Part shown: positions 21,502-28,843 of the stretch, piece by piece | Numbering within the stretch: position 1 is the stretch's first letter | How the letters are laid out: each line of letters starts with the position of its first letter | From: Comamonadaceae bacterium | GTDB taxonomy: Bacteria > Pseudomonadota > Gammaproteobacteria > Burkholderiales > Burkholderiaceae_C | Assembly (NCBI GenBank): GCA_947458305.1 | Contig: CANGZO010000002.1 | Location: forward strand, 1-32,763 | Reading direction: 5' to 3' | Length of the DNA: 32,763 bases | Notes under the pieces: generated by a model | The model's database searches: none | What the model saw: only the letters and a program-made list of their open reading frames with translations | What the model was told of the DNA's origin: nothing | Made by a program: the position numbers and the translations under genes

Positions 21502-22045
21502 GTGTTTTTTTGTATTGATTTGACACTTGTTGAAATTCAATAGCAAAGTCTTGACTGAGCGGCTCGACTTTCAACTGTTCTGCGCAATAGCTCATGAATT
21601 TGGCAGCAATGCGAACCTGTTCAGGCACCAATTCATGCAAGGTGTTGAAGTGCTCCGCGACTTTGTCGTAGTCGGTTTCGTAGTCATGTGCGGCCAGATT
21701 GCGGGCCGTTCTGGCCAGTTGCCAAGATTCAATGCTGGTCACAACACCCTGCTTTTCAAACAGTGCCAACACTTTGATGAAGCTGTCAGCTTGTTCACCC
21801 GACAACAACAGGCTGTGCCGCATGGCCGAACCCGTTGTGTCTTGCAATTTGGCAAACCGTTCGTTGACTGCAGCCAAGGCTTCAAAGAGCGGATTGTCTT
21901 TTTTGTGCTCGCTCAAATAAGCGCCCGACAATGGCCAAGTGATGGTGCTGGTGCTGGCATTCAAAAAATACACGCAGCGCTGAATGGCTTCCAGCAATCC
22001 CGCCAGATGCTCACGCTGGTTTCCTAACAGTTGCTCGGTGCTCAT
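21497..22045 (-). CDS. HEPN-domain toxin (HepT-like), module 1
   Basis: The 182-residue helical protein carries the HEPN RNase motif R-x4-H-x-Y as ARNLAAHDYETDYD (about residues 115-125). The N-terminal part (NQREHLAGLLEAIQRCVYFL) and KLQDTTGSAMRHSLLL match HepT-like toxins encoded with MNT antitoxins. HepT cuts tRNA or mRNA and is silenced when the MNT protein AMPylates the motif tyrosine. It overlaps its MNT gene by four bases. The C-terminus (NQYKKTQ) ends in junction repeat R. It is longer than the other two HEPN proteins here. Confidence 0.85.
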   Translation of the reverse strand: MSTEQLLGNQREHLAGLLEAIQRCVYFLNASTSTITWPLSGAYLSEHKKDNPLFEALAAVNERFAKLQDTTGSAMRHSLLLSGEQADSFIKVLALFEKQGVVTSIESWQLARTARNLAAHDYETDYDKVAEHFNTLHELVPEQVRIAAKFMSYCAEQLKVEPLSQDFAIEFQQVSNQYKKTQ

Positions 22046-22344
22046 TTCACGAACCCCGTCAAAACCTGGGCTTGGCTGCGTGCCATGCGTGCAAATGCGC
22101 TGGCGTGCTGTGGTGAAGCGGTCACGATGTCGACTGGAAGCTGTAGTTGCATCTCCAGCCGGTTTTTGATGCGGGCACGATCCAGCAGCACTGGCTCCGG
22201 CTGCGCCTCGATCAAGAGATCCACGTCTCCCCCTCGCCGACTGTCATCCAACCGCGAACCAAACAGAGACACCACCGCACCCTCACCCAGCACCGCGTGC
22301 ACGGTGCTTTGGATGGTGTCGATTTGGGCGGGGGTCAGGCGCAT
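22042..22344 (-). CDS. MNT-type nucleotidyltransferase antitoxin (MntA-like), module 1
   Basis: The 100-residue minimal nucleotidyltransferase has the motif LFGSRLDDSRRGGDVDLLIE (GSR-x9-D-x-D) and LPVDIV for the third carboxylate. MntA proteins AMPylate the HEPN toxin's motif tyrosine. The first 20 codons are nearly base-identical to the other two MNT genes, while the rest (EAQPEPVLLDRARIKNRL) is distinct. No ribosome binding site precedes the ATG (ACCTACCC), so translation probably depends on the upstream HEPN gene ending 19 nt away. Confidence 0.9.
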   Translation of the reverse strand: MRLTPAQIDTIQSTVHAVLGEGAVVSLFGSRLDDSRRGGDVDLLIEAQPEPVLLDRARIKNRLEMQLQLPVDIVTASPQHASAFARMARSQAQVLTGFVK

Positions 22345-22363
22345 GGGTAGGTGATGGTTAAGC

Positions 22364-22825
22364 TTATTTTTTGGTGTACGTGGCTTGGCAAAAGCTGTTG
22401 AGCTGTTCGTGCCATGCCAACAGCTCTGGTGCAGCCTGAATCATTTGCTCGAAGAATTCATGCAGCGTTGCTGGATCGTCTTCGTATTCGTGGTTCACCG
22501 CGTTGCGCAGCTCGCGGATGTCTTTCCAGCGCTCCACCGATGCAATGCAGCCCAGCTTTTCCATGTAGAGAAGCACGGCGGTGAAGGGCTCGGCGGGTTT
22601 TTCTTCTTCGATGGCGATGGCTTTCATGGTTTTACCCATGTGCTCTTGGTATTCGCTGAAGCGAATGCGAAATGCTGCCAATGTTTCGTGCTGGTCTGGC
22701 TGCAAGGCGTGCCAGTCTGAGATGGGCAAAAGGGCCGCTGCCCGAGAGATGGAATAGCTCAAGTACTCCCGCATGCGGGCCAAGTGGTCCAGCTTTTTAA
22801 AGATCAAAGCAATGTGTTCGCTCAC
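22364..22825 (-). CDS. HEPN-domain toxin (HepT-like), module 2
   Basis: The 153-residue protein contains the complete HEPN motif RNAVNHEYEDDP (R-x4-H-x-Y) at about residues 107-115, preceded by GCIASVERWKDIRELRNAV. The W...R.LRN...HEY arrangement is typical for MNT-linked HEPN toxins. The N-terminus (MSEHIALIFKKLDHLARMRE) is helical. It overlaps its MNT gene by four bases (22822-22825). Its stop is not within junction repeat R, unlike modules 1 and 3. It appears intact and is predicted to be a ribonuclease. Confidence 0.87.
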   Translation of the reverse strand: MSEHIALIFKKLDHLARMREYLSYSISRAAALLPISDWHALQPDQHETLAAFRIRFSEYQEHMGKTMKAIAIEEEKPAEPFTAVLLYMEKLGCIASVERWKDIRELRNAVNHEYEDDPATLHEFFEQMIQAAPELLAWHEQLNSFCQATYTKK

Positions 22826-23106
22826 AGGCGGATGCCTTGTTGTTTGGCGATCAGCGCGATGGGGCTGCGGTCGCCATGCGGTTTGACGATCAAATCTACC
22901 GGCAAATCAAGCTGGTCTTGCAGGCTGACTTTGCAGCGGATTTTTTTCATCAAATCAGGTTGCGCGGTTTCCACGTACAAGTCCACGTCACCGCCTTTTT
23001 GCTGGTCATTGACCCGCGACCCAAACAGCGTGACCTGCGCATCCTCCCCCAGCACCGCGTGCACGGTGCTTTGGATGGTGTCGATTTGGGCGGGGGTCAG
23101 GCGCAT
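22822..23106 (-). CDS. MNT-type nucleotidyltransferase antitoxin, module 2
   Basis: The 94-residue protein has VTLFGSRVNDQQKGGDVDLY with the GSR...D.D metal site, then LDLPVDLIVKPHG. The first 59 bases are identical to module 1. The central part (VETAQPDLMKKIRCKVSLQD) differs in sequence from the other modules, so the antitoxin is presumably specific for its own HEPN partner. Junction repeat R abuts the start codon, leaving no ribosome binding site. Confidence 0.9.
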   Translation of the reverse strand: MRLTPAQIDTIQSTVHAVLGEDAQVTLFGSRVNDQQKGGDVDLYVETAQPDLMKKIRCKVSLQDQLDLPVDLIVKPHGDRSPIALIAKQQGIRL

Positions 23107-23107
23107 A

Positions 23108-23146
23108 TTTTTGTCGGGGCTAAAGCCACCGACCTACGGGGTCATT
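23108..23146 (-). repeat. Junction repeat R, copy 3
   Basis: Nearly identical to copy 2, with an A for C in the loop-side arm. It spans the junction between the module-3 HEPN stop (TAG at 23134-23136, inside the repeat) and the module-2 MNT start (two bases away). Confidence 0.85.
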
Positions 23147-23613
23147 AGTTGGGTTGCTTTGGCGATCATGGCCTCGCCTGCTTTGACCAGCGTGCTCACA
23201 TGCTGGTGACCAGCTTGGAGGGCGCTGGTCAGGATGGCGAGGTCTTCAATGTATTCATGCACCATTTGGTTGCGCAGTTTTCGAATTTCAAGCCAGGTTT
23301 CCGCCGATTCGATCCAACCCAGATGCTCGGCACGGTCAAGGTTGTCAATGGCAGCACCAGGTTTTTCTGCCACGGCCATCAACAGTTGCGGCAAAAACTT
23401 GTCGCCAATGTTGTCTTGCAAGCGCCCAAAACGGCTGACAAATGCGTCCAGCCGTTCGGCCAAAATGGGATCGGTCTCGATTTTTTGCGCTGCTTCGATG
23501 GTGAACAAATCGGCAAACAGTCGTCGATCTGTATCGAGTAAGTGCTTGATTTCTTTTTGCGTGATGCGGCAAAGAAATGTCAGGCGTTCGTGCTGAGCTT
23601 GCTGGAGCTTCAC
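23134..23613 (-). CDS. HEPN-domain toxin (HepT-like), module 3
   Basis: The 159-residue protein has the HEPN motif in LRNQMVHEYIEDLA (R-x4-H-x-Y, about residues 116-123), following WIESAETWLEIRKLRN. It is similar in layout to module 2 but has a different sequence (AERLDAFVSRFGRLQDNIGD in the middle). Its last codons (QLMTP) and TAG stop are supplied by junction repeat R. It overlaps its MNT gene by four bases. It appears intact. Confidence 0.87.
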   Translation of the reverse strand: MKLQQAQHERLTFLCRITQKEIKHLLDTDRRLFADLFTIEAAQKIETDPILAERLDAFVSRFGRLQDNIGDKFLPQLLMAVAEKPGAAIDNLDRAEHLGWIESAETWLEIRKLRNQMVHEYIEDLAILTSALQAGHQHVSTLVKAGEAMIAKATQLMTP

Positions 23614-23909
23614 AACCGTACCCCTTCTTGGCTGGCAATACGGTGGATGGGTTGCTCCAACAAGTTGGGGGCTTTCAAAAGAACATCCACTTTACGGCCG
23701 TGCATCACGCGCGAGATGCGGCTGGCAATACGGGCGGACACCACGGCGGGGTCTTCAATGCCTTGTTGGACTTCCACCATCAAATCGACATCACCACCCT
23801 TGAGGCTATCGTCCACCCTAGATCCAAACAGCGTGACCTGCGCACCCTCCCCCAGCACCGCGTGCACGGTGCTTTGGATGGTGTCGATTTGGGCGGGGGT
23901 GAGGCGCAT
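23610..23909 (-). CDS. MNT-type nucleotidyltransferase antitoxin, module 3
   Basis: The 99-residue protein has VTLFGSRVDDSLKGGDVDLM, then RKVDVLL, with the metal-binding carboxylates of the family. The 5' 59 bases differ from modules 1 and 2 by a single base. The body (GIEDPAVVSARIASRISRVM) is unlike the others. It starts ten bases after the stop of the export gene and has no ribosome binding site, so it is operonic with that gene and probably coupled. Confidence 0.9.
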   Translation of the reverse strand: MRLTPAQIDTIQSTVHAVLGEGAQVTLFGSRVDDSLKGGDVDLMVEVQQGIEDPAVVSARIASRISRVMHGRKVDVLLKAPNLLEQPIHRIASQEGVRL

Positions 23910-23919
23910 GGGGTAGGGA

Positions 23920-26349
23920 TCAGTTGCGTAAGGTGCGGATGGCGGCGGCGCCGATGCCGAGGTTGCTGAAGATCTGGGTCCAGTCGCGCAGGGCGCGGAC
24001 CAAGAAGTTGTAGCTGCTCTCGCGGTCTATTTTTGCGGGAACGACCAGTGTGTCGCCGGGCATGACGGCTAGGCTTTCAAAGTTATTGAAAAAGCTGGCA
24101 CCTTGGCGGCTGAGGATCGAGCCGTCGGCGCGCACCACAAAGGCGGCTTTGGCATTGGCCTCTTCGGTCAGGCCGGCTGATTTGATGACATCGCCCACCG
24201 TGCGCCCGGGTTTGTAGATCAGGCTGTTTTCATTGTTGACACTGCCCGCCGCGGACACGAATGCGGGCAAGCTGGGCACCAAGAAAGTGTCGCCGTCTTC
24301 AAGGGGCAAAGCCGGCAATGTAGCCTGCAGGCTTCGCAGCGTTTCGGTGGACAAGGGCTCTGACAAAGTGCTGCGAGCATGCAAGGCAGGGTTTAACTCG
24401 AGCGACACGCGGCCTTGGCTGCGCATGGTTTTGAGCTTGTCGATTTGCGCGCGCTGCTGAGCCATTTGCTGTTGTTGGAGCGCAGACGCCTGGGCGACGC
24501 GGTCGGGCGACAAATTGGCGGTCAAGGTGGCGCTGGCACTGGAGGCTTGGGCCTCTAGGCGGCGAATGACTTGGTCGAGGTTTTTTTGCTGTTGCTGGCG
24601 CACCGATTCGCGGGTGAATTCGGCGCCAAACAAATAGGCCTCCGAGGTGAGGCCACCCACGCGTTGCAACAGTTGAGGCAAAGTTTCGCCTGGGTTGATT
24701 TGGTAGATACCGGGCACCTTGACCTCACCGCCAATGCGCACAAACTGGGTGCGCCTGGACACAGGCACCGGCACATCGTTGACGCTGAATACGGTGACCA
24801 CGTCGCCGGGCTGCAGGACCAAATTGTGCTGGGGGTCCTTGTCAATCACCGCTTTGCGCAAGTTAAAGGTCACCAAGTTGGTTTTCACCTCTTTGGGGTC
24901 GAGGCGCTCAATGGCGGCATAGTCCCAATTGACTTCTTGCAGCAGGTTTTTAACGTCGTTCAAAACCTGCACTTTGTTGATGGTTTCAGGCTCCTTCAAT
25001 TGGACCAGGCCGTTTTTGCGCACGAAGTAATCACTCTGAATCAAGGCCTGCGGCTCGGGGATCAGGTCCGAGATGCGCATGCCGCTGATGAAGCTGTAGC
25101 GCAAGGGTGCGGCCACGTTGCCGCGCAAGGTGACGGCATTTGAAAACTGAGGGCTGATGGCAAACAGGGTGAGCACATCACCGTCTTGCAGGGTTTGCTG
25201 CAGGCCCTGTGCATTGAGCACGATTTCTTGCACTTGGCGGGGGTGCTTCTGCTGGGGCGAAACCCGCTCGAGCAAGGCTTTTTGGGGCGTGGTGAGAGAG
25301 GCCAAACCACCGCCCAGCTGCAAGATGGATTGCACGGTGTTGCCGGGCTTGAGTTCGTAAATGGCCTGGTGGTCGGTGGCGCCCGTGAGGGCCACGCGCG
25401 GACCCGCTGGCGGGATCATGATGACGTCGCCCGGCTGCAGGCGGGCGTCTTTGCTTTTGTCGCCTTGGGCGATGAAGTCGTACAGGTCGAGCGTGGTGAT
25501 GGTCTGGCCGCCGCGCTTGAGCTGGATGTTGCGCATGCTGCCGTTGGCACCCGGGCCGCCACTGGCAAACACCGCGTTGACCAAGGTGGACAAACTGCTC
25601 AAGTTGTAAGTGCCCGGCTGCTGGGCTTGGCCGACCACATAAACCGTGATGCCGCGCAACTTGCCCAGACTGGCGCTGAGCGTGACGTTGTTGAACACCG
25701 TGCTGACGTGTTTGCGCAAGGTGGATTCGAGGTCTTTGACTTGAACGCCGCTCAGCTGAACGCTGCCGATCTTGGGCAAGGTGATTTGGCCGTTGCGGTC
25801 GATGGTCTGGCTGTCGGCATAGTCCACACTGCCCCAAATGCGGATGCGCACCTCGTCGCCTTGGCCCAGCACATATTCAGCCGGGGCAGGCGCTGCAGCG
25901 TCTGGCGCATAGGTTTGGGGGTTGTCAAACAGGTTGCTGCCAAAGTGGGGCAACAGGTTGCCGGTGCCGGCCTGCACAAAACGCTGAAACTGGCTAAGAG
26001 TAGGTGTGCGGGGCGCGCGTTGTGGGGTGAGCGCGCCGCTGGGGGCGTCTGAGGCGCCCAAGTCGCGGCCTTGCTGCGAGCCTGGCGCTTGTGCGCCACC
26101 CATGGGGTTGGGTGCAGTTGGCAAAGCACCCAACGGGGCACCTGCTGAGCCGGGCACACCCTGAGCCGCGCTCGGATTGCCCACAAAACCGCCAGCACCA
26201 CCCATGCCCGCAAAACCAGACAATGACGGGGCAGCCACTGTTGCGGCCACCTGCATTTGCGCCTGGGCCTGAAAGCCGATTGCAGCAAGGAGCGACAGCA
26301 GCAAGACATGGGCCACAGATTGCGAGTGCTTCTGGAACTTGTGAAACAT
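23920..26349 (-). CDS. SLBB-domain polysaccharide export protein (Wza-like outer-membrane channel family)
   Basis: The 809-residue protein has a signal peptide (MFHKFQKHSQSVAHVLLLSL, cleavage near AQA) with no lipobox Cys. A low-complexity Gly/Ala/Pro linker follows, then a Poly_export domain at about 157-230 (YVLGQGDEVRIRIWG). About five SLBB-like repeats come next, seen as VYVVGQAQQPGTYNL, VALTGATDHQAIYEL, VTLRGNVAAPLRYSF, VRIGGEVKVPGIYQI and AAGSVNNENSLIYKP. It is longer than Wza (379), like the large SLBB exporters. The ATG at 26349 is preferred because it starts the signal peptide and lies after the ops-like element; the ORF could run back to 26424. Confidence 0.9.
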   Translation of the reverse strand: MFHKFQKHSQSVAHVLLLSLLAAIGFQAQAQMQVAATVAAPSLSGFAGMGGAGGFVGNPSAAQGVPGSAGAPLGALPTAPNPMGGAQAPGSQQGRDLGASDAPSGALTPQRAPRTPTLSQFQRFVQAGTGNLLPHFGSNLFDNPQTYAPDAAAPAPAEYVLGQGDEVRIRIWGSVDYADSQTIDRNGQITLPKIGSVQLSGVQVKDLESTLRKHVSTVFNNVTLSASLGKLRGITVYVVGQAQQPGTYNLSSLSTLVNAVFASGGPGANGSMRNIQLKRGGQTITTLDLYDFIAQGDKSKDARLQPGDVIMIPPAGPRVALTGATDHQAIYELKPGNTVQSILQLGGGLASLTTPQKALLERVSPQQKHPRQVQEIVLNAQGLQQTLQDGDVLTLFAISPQFSNAVTLRGNVAAPLRYSFISGMRISDLIPEPQALIQSDYFVRKNGLVQLKEPETINKVQVLNDVKNLLQEVNWDYAAIERLDPKEVKTNLVTFNLRKAVIDKDPQHNLVLQPGDVVTVFSVNDVPVPVSRRTQFVRIGGEVKVPGIYQINPGETLPQLLQRVGGLTSEAYLFGAEFTRESVRQQQQKNLDQVIRRLEAQASSASATLTANLSPDRVAQASALQQQQMAQQRAQIDKLKTMRSQGRVSLELNPALHARSTLSEPLSTETLRSLQATLPALPLEDGDTFLVPSLPAFVSAAGSVNNENSLIYKPGRTVGDVIKSAGLTEEANAKAAFVVRADGSILSRQGASFFNNFESLAVMPGDTLVVPAKIDRESSYNFLVRALRDWTQIFSNLGIGAAAIRTLRN

Positions 26350-26385
26350 ATGTGATGACAAATTAGGAGGGGTGCTGCGCGACAT

Positions 26386-26398
26386 GCAGGCTACCGCA
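26386..26398 (-). promoter_or_regulatory. ops-like RfaH recruitment element in the operon leader
   Basis: The minus strand reads TGCGGTAGCCTGC, matching the ops consensus GGCGGTAG..TG at all but the first base. It lies 37 nt before the export-gene start and downstream of a gene for an RfaH/NusG-type protein. In enterobacteria this element pauses RNA polymerase and recruits RfaH. The correspondence is by sequence; function here is inferred. Confidence 0.6.
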
Positions 26399-26527
26399 AT
26401 GTTGATGCTGGAACAACAACACAATCATGAGCAGCGGTTTTGCTAAAAATACAAAAACAACAACTGTCTATCTTAACCTGTGCAGATTAATCGGTTCTGA
26501 CGGTTGGCGACAAAGATCTGTGTGTAC

Positions 26528-27079
26528 TTATTGGGTGACGTCGACTTGGTGGTGTTCCAGCTGCACCAAGGTGGGGCGCCCCAGAATTTCGAGCAGCACG
26601 GCCACCCTTTTGCTGGACACGCTTTGAATCAGGCCCTCAACCCCGCCCAGGGCGTTGTGCTTGAGGCGCACCGTTTGACCCACTTTGAGGTTGCTGAGCT
26701 CTTGCAAGGTGGCTTGGTTGCGGTCTTGTTCAAGTTGGCGGATGCGTTGCACCAAGTCGTCATGCAGTTGGGCGGGTTCGAAGCCAAAACGCACGATGGT
26801 GGCAATGCCTTTGGTGCTGCGCACGGCCGAGATGCTTTGGTCTGGCTTGCTGGGCCGGAACAGGATGTAGCGAGGGAACATGGGCTCAAACAGCGCCACC
26901 GGGCCTTGCTCGGTTTTTTTGAATTTTTTGTACAGCGGCAGGTAGGCTTCAAAGGCTTGCCGCACCAAGTTGTCTTGGGCAATCGACTCTTGACGGGGTT
27001 TGGTGTACGCCAAGTACCAGCGGTCAGGTGGAGCGCTTGGAAGCCAAGGGGCGTCTGTTGTTTGCGGGTTCTGAGTCAT
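26528..27079 (-). CDS. NusG/RfaH-family transcription antiterminator
   Basis: The 183-residue protein has the NusG N-terminal domain: RWYLAYTKPRQESIAQDNLV, then YLPLYKKFKK and EPMFPRYILFRPS. A short linker and a KOW domain follow (about 128-155, VGQTVRLKHNALGGVEGLIQ). The W-YxxYTKPRQE.A..NL.RQ....YLP and EPMFPRYLF features are those of RfaH-like specialised paralogues in polysaccharide loci rather than housekeeping NusG, which has a longer acidic insert. It is the first gene before the ops-like site on the same strand, and likely promotes read-through of the operon. Confidence 0.92.
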   Translation of the reverse strand: MTQNPQTTDAPWLPSAPPDRWYLAYTKPRQESIAQDNLVRQAFEAYLPLYKKFKKTEQGPVALFEPMFPRYILFRPSKPDQSISAVRSTKGIATIVRFGFEPAQLHDDLVQRIRQLEQDRNQATLQELSNLKVGQTVRLKHNALGGVEGLIQSVSSKRVAVLLEILGRPTLVQLEHHQVDVTQ

Positions 27080-27167
27080 TCTGCTGTCACAATTTTTTTG
27101 ATTTTACGTTCAGTAAGCCGCTGGGATGGATCGATGATAATTGAGCGATTCTTTTATTTATAAATTT

Positions 27168-28745
27168 ATGCAACGTTTTTTTTATGGGCTCGGTTTGGTG
27201 GCTTTGTGGGCCGGTGCGGGGCAGGTGCATGCGCAGCCAGGGTCACAGACAAGTGCCAGTGTGCCCTTCACCCCCAGTTGGGCGGCTCGGCATTATTTGC
27301 AGTGGCTGGGTGACCATGCGGGCTTGCCTTTGACGGGCAGCCACTAGCCTTTGCCTGCTGCGGCGGTTCGGCAGGCACTGGACAGGATGGCGCCAGCAGC
27401 AGCCCAGGCCGATGTGCAAACGGCCCGCGACTTTGTGCTGAAAGAGCTGGACATGGCACAGAACCAAGGGCGTGCCCAAGTGCATTTGCGCTCGGAGTCT
27501 GAGGCGCTCAATGGCTATGGCGAGAACTACACGCCGGGCAGCAGTGCGCAGCTGAGTTCTGCCGAGTTGCGCCGCTCATGGGGCGATGTGTCGGTGGCGG
27601 GCCGTTTGGGTGTGCGAGTAGAAGCCAACCCCAATTCTCTGCAGTCACAGTTCAGTGGCATGGGCACAGAAGGCGAATTTCAGGCGCGGCTCGGTGGCAG
27701 CGCAGCAGTGCTGAGTTTTGGCGGCTGGAATGTGCAGGCGTTTTCGCACCGCCAGTGGTGGGGGCCGGGTTGGCAAAGCAGTTTGGTGAGTGGGCACAAC
27801 AACCCGTCTTGGACGGGCGCTGGCATTCAACGCGCGAGTGTGGCGCCGTCAGACAGCGCTTGGTTGAGCTGGATGGGCCCTTGGAACCTGGATGTGTTTG
27901 TGGCCAAAGCGCAAGACCCCCGGGTGGTGGCCAACCAGCCACAGGGCTTTATGTTTTCGGGCATGCGCCTGACCATGAAGCCCCAGCCTTGGCTGGAAGT
28001 GGGCCTGAGCCGTGGTCTGCAGACCGGCGGTGCTGGCAGGCCCAGTGGGGTCATGAACTTGGCCAAGTCATTTTTTGGGCAAGAGGTCAATAAAAACCCA
28101 GAAGACCCGTTCACCGACAGCAGCGGGCAGATTGCCGGCTACGACGTGCGGGCGCGTTGTCCCAAGTCTTGGTCAGGGATGTTGGGGTCTTGCGCCGCTT
28201 ACACCCAGTGGATGGGCGAGGATGCGGCGGGCAGCGCCATACCTTTGCCCTTCAAGTTCATGAGCCTGTGGGGCGTTGAAAGCACTTACGGCCAGGGCCA
28301 GTACCGGGTATTTGCCGAATGGGCCAACACCAATGCCTACAGCTTGCCGTGGGACACCAAGGAACGGTTTCCGGGCTATGTGAATGGTGTTTACAGCCAG
28401 GGCTACACGCAAGGCGGACGATGGGCTGGGTCTGCGCAGGGTTCGGGGTCTGAGATCTTGACCGTGGGCTGGATGGATGCGGCACGCCAACGCATGGTCA
28501 AGGTGCATGCGGGCAAAGTGCACACCAGCTTGGGTGCCTATGATCCGCGCGTGAGACCCGAGAGCCCACGAGTGGGCGCACCCCGTGGTGACTTGTGGGG
28601 CGTGAATGCCAGCCAGGTGTTTTCTTGGATGGGCATGCGCCTGACGCCCGAATTGGCCTACACCGAGTTGACTGACGGCCAAGACCAGCGGGCCAACAAA
28701 CGCCAGAACTTGCGCGTGGGGCTGGTGGTGGCTGTGCCGCTCTGA
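27168..28745 (+). pseudogene. wzi: Capsule-assembly Wzi-family outer-membrane protein with an in-frame amber codon
   Basis: The frame starts MQRFFYGLGLVALWAGAGQV (signal peptide to VHAQ) and continues SWAARHYLQWLGDHAGLPLT. It hits TAG at 27345-27347, then resumes in the same frame with PLPAAAVRQALDRM and a full beta-barrel-like region. That region includes SFGGWNVQAFSHRQWWGPGW, LVSGHNNPSWTGAGIQR and GWRM-like strands, ending LRVGLVVAVPL. In Wzi proteins this spot reads T-x-WPLP, so TAG most simply replaces TGG (Trp). The rest is about 460 residues with Wzi features. Either a recent nonsense mutation, a sequencing error or suppression. Wzi anchors capsule to the outer membrane. Confidence 0.85.
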
Positions 28746-28794
28746 TGGCCGTTCCGCTTGAGCGACCCGTTCAGCTGAGACAATAGCCTGCACC

Positions 28795-28817
28795 GGGCCT
28801 CAGGGCCCTCTTTTTTT
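28795..28817 (+). terminator. Intrinsic terminator after wzi
   Basis: GGGCC, loop TCAG, GGCCC, then TCTTTTTTT: a short GC-rich stem with a strong T tract, 50 nt beyond the wzi stop and before the methyltransferase start at 28844. Confidence 0.75.
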
Positions 28818-28843
28818 ACACAGGCGCCCCAGGGCGGCATGGC

